Below, one piece after another: positions 27,283-30,119 of a DNA stretch of 30,119 nt. The DNA lies in the NCBI RefSeq assembly GCF_001517545.1, contig NZ_FBYA01000001.1, forward strand, positions 465,148-495,266, in the 5' to 3' direction. Below the pieces are notes generated by a model. The model was not told the origin of the DNA, searched no databases, and saw only the letters and a program-made list of their open reading frames with translations. The translations under genes and the position numbers were made by a program. The DNA is from Limnohabitans sp. Rim47 (GTDB lineage Bacteria; Pseudomonadota; Gammaproteobacteria; Burkholderiales; Burkholderiaceae_C). Each line of letters begins with the position of its first letter. Positions within the stretch are counted from its first letter, which is position 1.

Positions 27283-27298
27283 TGCAAGCCACGTGCCA
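27283..27298 (-). promoter_or_regulatory. Sigma-54 promoter of the nrt-nir-nas operon
   Basis: Minus-strand TGGCACG-TGGC-TTGCA matches the -24/-12 consensus TGGCACG-N4-TTGCW at every defined position. Counting 12 bases from the -12 C puts the start at about 27272, only two to three bases before P1 of the ANTAR hairpins. RpoN with an activator such as NtrC would therefore start a leader that begins with the regulatory RNA. Confidence 0.92.
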
Positions 27299-27347
27299 GG
27301 GTTTTCCTGGATTGAATGCCCTGAAATCCCCTGGTTTGGGGGGTCGG

Positions 27348-27362
27348 GCACCTTTAGGGTGC
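27348..27362. promoter_or_regulatory. NtrC-type enhancer site, proximal
   Basis: GCACC-TTTAG-GGTGC, a perfect inverted repeat fitting the NtrC consensus GCAC-N7-GTGC. Its centre is about 83 bases upstream of the predicted sigma-54 start, a normal enhancer distance. Confidence 0.75.
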
Positions 27363-27370
27363 GATGGCGC

Positions 27371-27385
27371 GCACCTGCCTGGTGC
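27371..27385. promoter_or_regulatory. NtrC-type enhancer site, distal
   Basis: GCACC-TGCCT-GGTGC, extended to seven-base arms at 27369-27387, fits GCAC-N7-GTGC. It lies 23 bases centre to centre from the proximal site, about two helical turns, as expected for paired NtrC dimers on one DNA face. Confidence 0.78.
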
Positions 27386-27395
27386 GCCAGGGCGT

Positions 27396-28034
27396 TCAGC
27401 CCAGCAATTCAGCCATTTCAACCATCTGCTGCGCCATGTCAACCAGTTTCATGCCTTTGTTCATGGCTGCTTTGCGCAGGCGGGCGTAGGCGTCTTGTTC
27501 GCTCAAGCCTTGACGCTGCATCAACAGACCCTTGGCGCGGTCGATCAGTTTGCGGTCTTGCAACTCGCCACGGGCGTTGTCCAGCTCGGCCAGCAGGGCC
27601 TGCTCGTGTTTGAAACGGGCCATCGCCACCGTCAGGATGGGGTGGATGCGCTCAGGGGCCAGACCCGCCACGATGTAGGCCGTCACACCTGCGGCCACGG
27701 CCTCGTTCATCGGCCGCGTGTCGCTGTCATTGGTGAACATCACGATGGGGCGGCGCTCGTCGCGTGTGGCCATGACCACATGCTCCAGCGCATCGCGGGC
27801 ATCGCTCTCGGCGTCCACGATGACCATGTCGGCCTGCAGCTGGGCCAGGCGCTCGGTCAGAAACACATCGGCGGGCAGGGTGGCCACCAGGTTGTAGCCC
27901 GCTTCGAGCAGGCCAATGCGCAACAGGCGCGAGCGCTCCTCAATGGCTTGCGCCTGCGCATCGCCCTCGGCGACCAGGGCGGGGTCGGAAATGATGACGA
28001 CGATTCTCAAGGCTTCTTGCATGCAGGGTGTCAT
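27396..28034 (-). CDS. nasT: ANTAR-domain antiterminator NasT
   Basis: NasT binds dual-hexaloop leader RNA and lets polymerase pass a terminator ahead of nitrate-assimilation genes. The protein has 212 residues from the ATG at 28034, or 208 from the ATG at 28022. A receiver-like domain (about 9-125) has VIISDP and a candidate acceptor Asp74 (VIVDAES). Between VIISDP and RIGLLEAGY it carries an extra stretch (AEGDAQAQAIEER) that I do not expect in typical NasT. The ANTAR domain (about 157-206) contains DRKLIDRAKGLLMQRQGLSEQDAYARLRKAAM. Both starts lie inside a perfect inverted repeat and no ribosome-binding site is visible. The matching RNA target lies just downstream, before nrtA. Confidence 0.93.
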   Translation of the reverse strand: MTPCMQEALRIVVIISDPALVAEGDAQAQAIEERSRLLRIGLLEAGYNLVATLPADVFLTERLAQLQADMVIVDAESDARDALEHVVMATRDERRPIVMFTNDSDTRPMNEAVAAGVTAYIVAGLAPERIHPILTVAMARFKHEQALLAELDNARGELQDRKLIDRAKGLLMQRQGLSEQDAYARLRKAAMNKGMKLVDMAQQMVEMAELLG

Positions 28035-28041
28035 GCAAGAA
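28014..28041 (-). repeat. Perfect inverted repeat covering the nasT start codons
   Basis: TTCTTGCATG (28014-28023) and CATGCAAGAA (28032-28041) are exact reverse complements with an 8-base spacer. On the minus strand this hairpin contains both candidate ATG codons of nasT (28034 and 28022), so it would mask initiation. As DNA it could equally be a repressor operator. Confidence 0.7.
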
Positions 28042-28061
28042 GCGCGCCGGAGCGCCCAATT

Positions 28062-28751
28062 TCAGGCCGGGGCCATGCCGTGCTGGCGTTTGAGCGCATC
28101 GCACGCCGTCGACTGCCAAAAGGCCAGCAGCGCACGCATGGTGTCTTGTTGGGCGCAGGTGTTGGCCACGCTGCCCGAAAACGTGGTGATGATCTCCACC
28201 GCTGGGGGCAGGCCGCCCACAATGCTGATGCCTGGCACGCCCAGCATTTCGCTCAGCTGTTGAAAGCCCAGCGCCACTTGGCCTTGGGCCACCAGCGAGC
28301 CCACCGGCACACCGGGTTTGGCTTGCACGGTGCGGGGTGCGATGATTTCGGCGATGCCCCAGACCTCAAATTGTTTGGCCAGTTGCACGCCGCTGGGGCC
28401 GGTTGAATAGCCCAGCGTGGGCGCGGCCAACACGGCGGCCTTGAGCGCGGCCTCGGTCGAGATGTCGGGCACGGGCTGACCGGCTGGCACGGCCACCGCC
28501 ACGCCCGAGCGCACCAGGTTGGCACGGCTGCCGGCCAGCACATGGCCGCTGGCGATCAGCTTGTCGATGGCGTCGCTGGCCAACACCACCCCGTCAAAGG
28601 CTTCGCCCGCTTGCACGCGTTTGGCCGCGTCCACCCCGCCCACCGACTCAACGAGCACCTGCACATCAGGCATTTGTGCCTTGTACAGCGCCACCAGATC
28701 GGCCAGCAGCGGTTTTGTGGCCATGGAGGAAATCAGTCGGAGTGTGGTCAT
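28062..28751 (-). CDS. ModA-like substrate-binding domain protein without signal peptide
   Basis: The 229-residue protein looks like the type-II periplasmic binding fold of ModA-type molybdate/anion receptors. It begins MTTLRLISSMATKPLLADLVALYKAQMP, as in the first strand-helix of the fold. It continues with VGGVDAAKRVQAGEAFDGVVLASDAIDKL, the STGPSGVQLAKQFEVWGI segment and GVPVGSLVAQGQVALGFQQLSEML. No hydrophobic signal sequence precedes the fold and there is no lipobox, so it should stay in the cytoplasm. No modB or modC lies beside it. It sits 27 bases upstream of nasT on the same strand, where NasS, a cytoplasmic nitrate-binding partner of NasT, would often be found. A sensor role is inference; it could also be an unrelated orphan binding protein. 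Confidence 0.8.
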   Translation of the reverse strand: MTTLRLISSMATKPLLADLVALYKAQMPDVQVLVESVGGVDAAKRVQAGEAFDGVVLASDAIDKLIASGHVLAGSRANLVRSGVAVAVPAGQPVPDISTEAALKAAVLAAPTLGYSTGPSGVQLAKQFEVWGIAEIIAPRTVQAKPGVPVGSLVAQGQVALGFQQLSEMLGVPGISIVGGLPPAVEIITTFSGSVANTCAQQDTMRALLAFWQSTACDALKRQHGMAPA

Positions 28752-28895
28752 GGTGTGGGCTTTGCAATGCAGAGGGTTGTGGCCGCGACGCTCTTATTGC
28801 GATGGATTGCGGACTTACGCGACGCTGCCGTCGCTCTTGCCCAGATTATGGCCAAGGGCAGGGCCAGCGCCCGTGCCCCGCTTAAACTACCTGTT
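28752..28895. promoter_or_regulatory. Divergent spacer between the ModA-like gene and tsaD
   Basis: For tsaD, TAAACT (28883-28888) is a -10-like box whose expected start falls at or next to the ATG at 28896, as for leaderless mRNAs. No Shine-Dalgarno precedes that ATG. For the ModA-like gene I find neither a convincing sigma-70 promoter nor a sigma-54 site with GG at -24. Confidence 0.4.
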
Positions 28896-29939
28896 ATGCG
28901 AATTTTGGGTATCGAATCATCTTGCGACGAGACCGGCGTGGCTCTGGTGCAGACCACGGGCGAGGCCTTGCCGCGCCTTTTGTCTCACGCGCTTTACAGC
29001 CAGATCGACATGCACCAGGCCTATGGCGGTGTGGTGCCCGAGCTGGCCAGCCGCGACCACATCCGCCGCGTGCTGCCGCTCACGCGCCAGGTCTTGGCCG
29101 AGGCGGGTGCCACATTGGCCGACATCGATGTGGTGGCCTATACACGCGGCCCAGGTTTGGCCGGGGCGCTGTTGGTGGGCTCGGGCGTGGCCTGCGCACT
29201 GGCCGCGTCTTTGGGCAAGCCGGTGCTGGGTGTGCACCATCTCGAAGGACATTTGCTCTCGCCGTTTTTGAGTGCCGACCCGCCCGAATTCCCCTTCATC
29301 GCCTTGCTGGTGTCGGGCGGTCACACGCAATTGATGCGGGTCGATGGCGTGGGCCGATACGCGCTCTTGGGTGAAACCATTGACGATGCCGCGGGCGAGG
29401 CCTTTGACAAATCGGCCAAGCTCATGGGTTTGCCGTACCCCGGCGGCCCGGGGCTGTCGCGCTTGGCCGAGCAGGGCAACCCGGCGGCCTACAAACTGCC
29501 GCGTCCGCTGCTGCACAGTGGCGATCTGGATTTTTCATTTGCGGGCCTCAAGACCGCTGTGCTCACGCAAAGCCAAAAAATTGGCCCAGCTGCCCACACC
29601 GAGGGCACCACCGAGCGGGCCGACTTGGCCGCATCCACGCAAGCGGCGATTGTGGAAGTGCTGGTCAAAAAATCCATGAACGCCCTCAAAACCAGCGGCA
29701 TGAAACGCCTGGTGGTGGCCGGTGGCGTGGGGGCCAACCGCGAACTGCGGGCGCAACTGAACGCCGCCTGTGCCAAAGCCCAAGTGCGCGTGCACTACCC
29801 CGAGCTGCACCTGTGCACCGACAACGGCGCCATGATCGCCATGGCAGCGGCCATGCGCTTGCAAGCCGGAGCGCAGCAAGCCGAGGCCCGTTACAGCTTT
29901 GATGTCAAGCCGCGCTGGCCACTGCACGAACTCGCTTGA
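28896..29939 (+). CDS. tsaD: tRNA N6-adenosine threonylcarbamoyltransferase
   Basis: TsaD, with TsaB and TsaE, transfers the threonylcarbamoyl group to A37 of ANN-decoding tRNAs (t6A). The 347 residues match the family. The start is the ATG at 28896 (MRILGIESSCDETGVALV); upstream open frame lacks family sequence. The metal-binding motif is HHLEGH (114-119), the ASKHA nucleotide-binding parts are SGGHTQL and VAGGVGANRELR, and the C-terminal metal ligand is in CTDNGAMIAMAAAMRL (Asp near 306). It is divergent from the ModA-like gene. In many proteobacteria tsaD neighbours rpsU, but here the two are 17 kb apart. Confidence 0.97.
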   Translation: MRILGIESSCDETGVALVQTTGEALPRLLSHALYSQIDMHQAYGGVVPELASRDHIRRVLPLTRQVLAEAGATLADIDVVAYTRGPGLAGALLVGSGVACALAASLGKPVLGVHHLEGHLLSPFLSADPPEFPFIALLVSGGHTQLMRVDGVGRYALLGETIDDAAGEAFDKSAKLMGLPYPGGPGLSRLAEQGNPAAYKLPRPLLHSGDLDFSFAGLKTAVLTQSQKIGPAAHTEGTTERADLAASTQAAIVEVLVKKSMNALKTSGMKRLVVAGGVGANRELRAQLNAACAKAQVRVHYPELHLCTDNGAMIAMAAAMRLQAGAQQAEARYSFDVKPRWPLHELA

Positions 29940-29997
29940 GTCCACGTCCGAGTTACACGCGCTTTGCAACACGGCCCAGTTGCACGCCAAGTGCAAG

Positions 29998-30033
29998 ACC
30001 TTGGGCAAAACCTTGGGCAAAACCTTGGGCAAC
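29998..30033 (+). repeat. Three tandem copies of a 12-bp unit
   Basis: ACCTTGGGCAAA occurs at 29998-30009 and 30010-30021, with a third copy differing only in the last base at 30022-30033. It follows tsaD and a small TTGCAC-N5-GTGCAA inverted repeat (29980-29996). No function is apparent; a replication-slippage repeat is the simplest reading. Confidence 0.75.
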
Positions 30034-30043
30034 GCTGGGCAAG

Positions 30044-30073
30044 TTGGATGGGCCCAGTCTGACCCGTTACACT
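30044..30073 (+). promoter_or_regulatory. Possible promoter pointing out of the right edge
   Basis: TTGGAT (30044-30049) and TACACT (30068-30073) are spaced by 18 bp and could serve a gene beyond the window. The match is weak and the gene is unseen. The last 46 bases show no reading frame that I recognise. Confidence 0.3.
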
Positions 30074-30119
30074 GCGCACTTTTTAAGTACCACTCGGCCT
30101 TGCGGCGGGTTCTGTTTTT

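Noticed and set aside
27279..27292. CTTGC/GCAAG stem as a possible first ANTAR hairpin
   Set aside because: It has a 10-base loop, overlaps the -12 promoter element and lies mostly upstream of the predicted RNA start. The pair at 27256-27269 and 27228-27245 fits the rule fully.
25951..27315. Long plus-strand open frame opposite nrtA and its leader
   Set aside because: Codon-bias shadow; nrtA has an intact Tat signal and binding-protein motifs on the other strand.
27121..27351. N-terminal extension of nrtA up to 27351
   Set aside because: It would read through the promoter, the ANTAR hairpins and the terminator; the ATG at 27120 has a good ribosome-binding site and a Tat signal.
28752..28800. 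TTGCA near the ModA-like gene as a sigma-54 -12 element
   Set aside because: No GG at the -24 position.
30074..30119. Start of a structured RNA at the right edge
   Set aside because: Too short to judge; no match to RNase P, 6S or tRNA features that I can recognise.

Overview
The window is chromosomal DNA from a GC-rich betaproteobacterium, most likely Burkholderiales and probably Comamonadaceae-like. The evidence is the RpoD with a long Lys/Ala/Pro-rich N-terminal extension, the rpsU-yqeY pair, and the YbiB-CobA tail of an assimilatory nitrate operon. This placement rests on recognising protein families by eye, not on a database search. I see no insertion sequence, prophage, CRISPR array, tRNA or rRNA.

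Left end (1-4481): the start of hemE points left, and a compact dxs-hemA-alpha/beta hydrolase block points right. The 151-bp divergent spacer carries a perfect TGTC-N10-GACA palindrome, which matches the consensus of the photosynthesis repressor PpsR/CrtJ and overlaps a -35-like TTGACA. Isoprenoid and tetrapyrrole precursor genes under such a site suggest the edge of a photosynthesis gene cluster in an aerobic anoxygenic phototroph. No bch, crt or puf gene lies in the window, so this remains an inference.

Middle (4482-16470): housekeeping and accessory genes. They are rpoD, mog (molybdenum cofactor), darP/yjgA, pmbA/tldE, a DMT-family exporter, yqeY, rpsU, a type Vd patatin autotransporter, a YhiN/HI0933-type flavoprotein and a YidB-like DUF937 protein. 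dnaG, which lies between rpsU and rpoD in many proteobacteria, is not here.

Right (16471-28751): a complete assimilatory nitrate/nitrite operon on the minus strand, nrtA-nrtB-nrtD-nirB-nirD-nasA-ybiB-cobA. NrtABD would import nitrate, the molybdoenzyme NasA would reduce it to nitrite, and the siroheme enzyme NirBD would reduce nitrite to ammonium. CobA makes the siroheme precursor. Upstream of nrtA is a full regulatory module: two NtrC-type sites, a near-consensus sigma-54 promoter, a leader RNA with two hexaloop hairpins (A at loop position 1, G at position 4), and a strong intrinsic terminator. The ANTAR-domain antiterminator gene nasT lies just upstream. It is preceded not by the usual nitrate sensor NasS but by a small ModA-like binding protein without a signal peptide. 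I consider this the most interesting part of the window.

Right end (28752-30119): tsaD, apparently with a leaderless-type promoter, then a short non-coding tail with a 12-bp tandem repeat and a possible promoter pointing out of the window.
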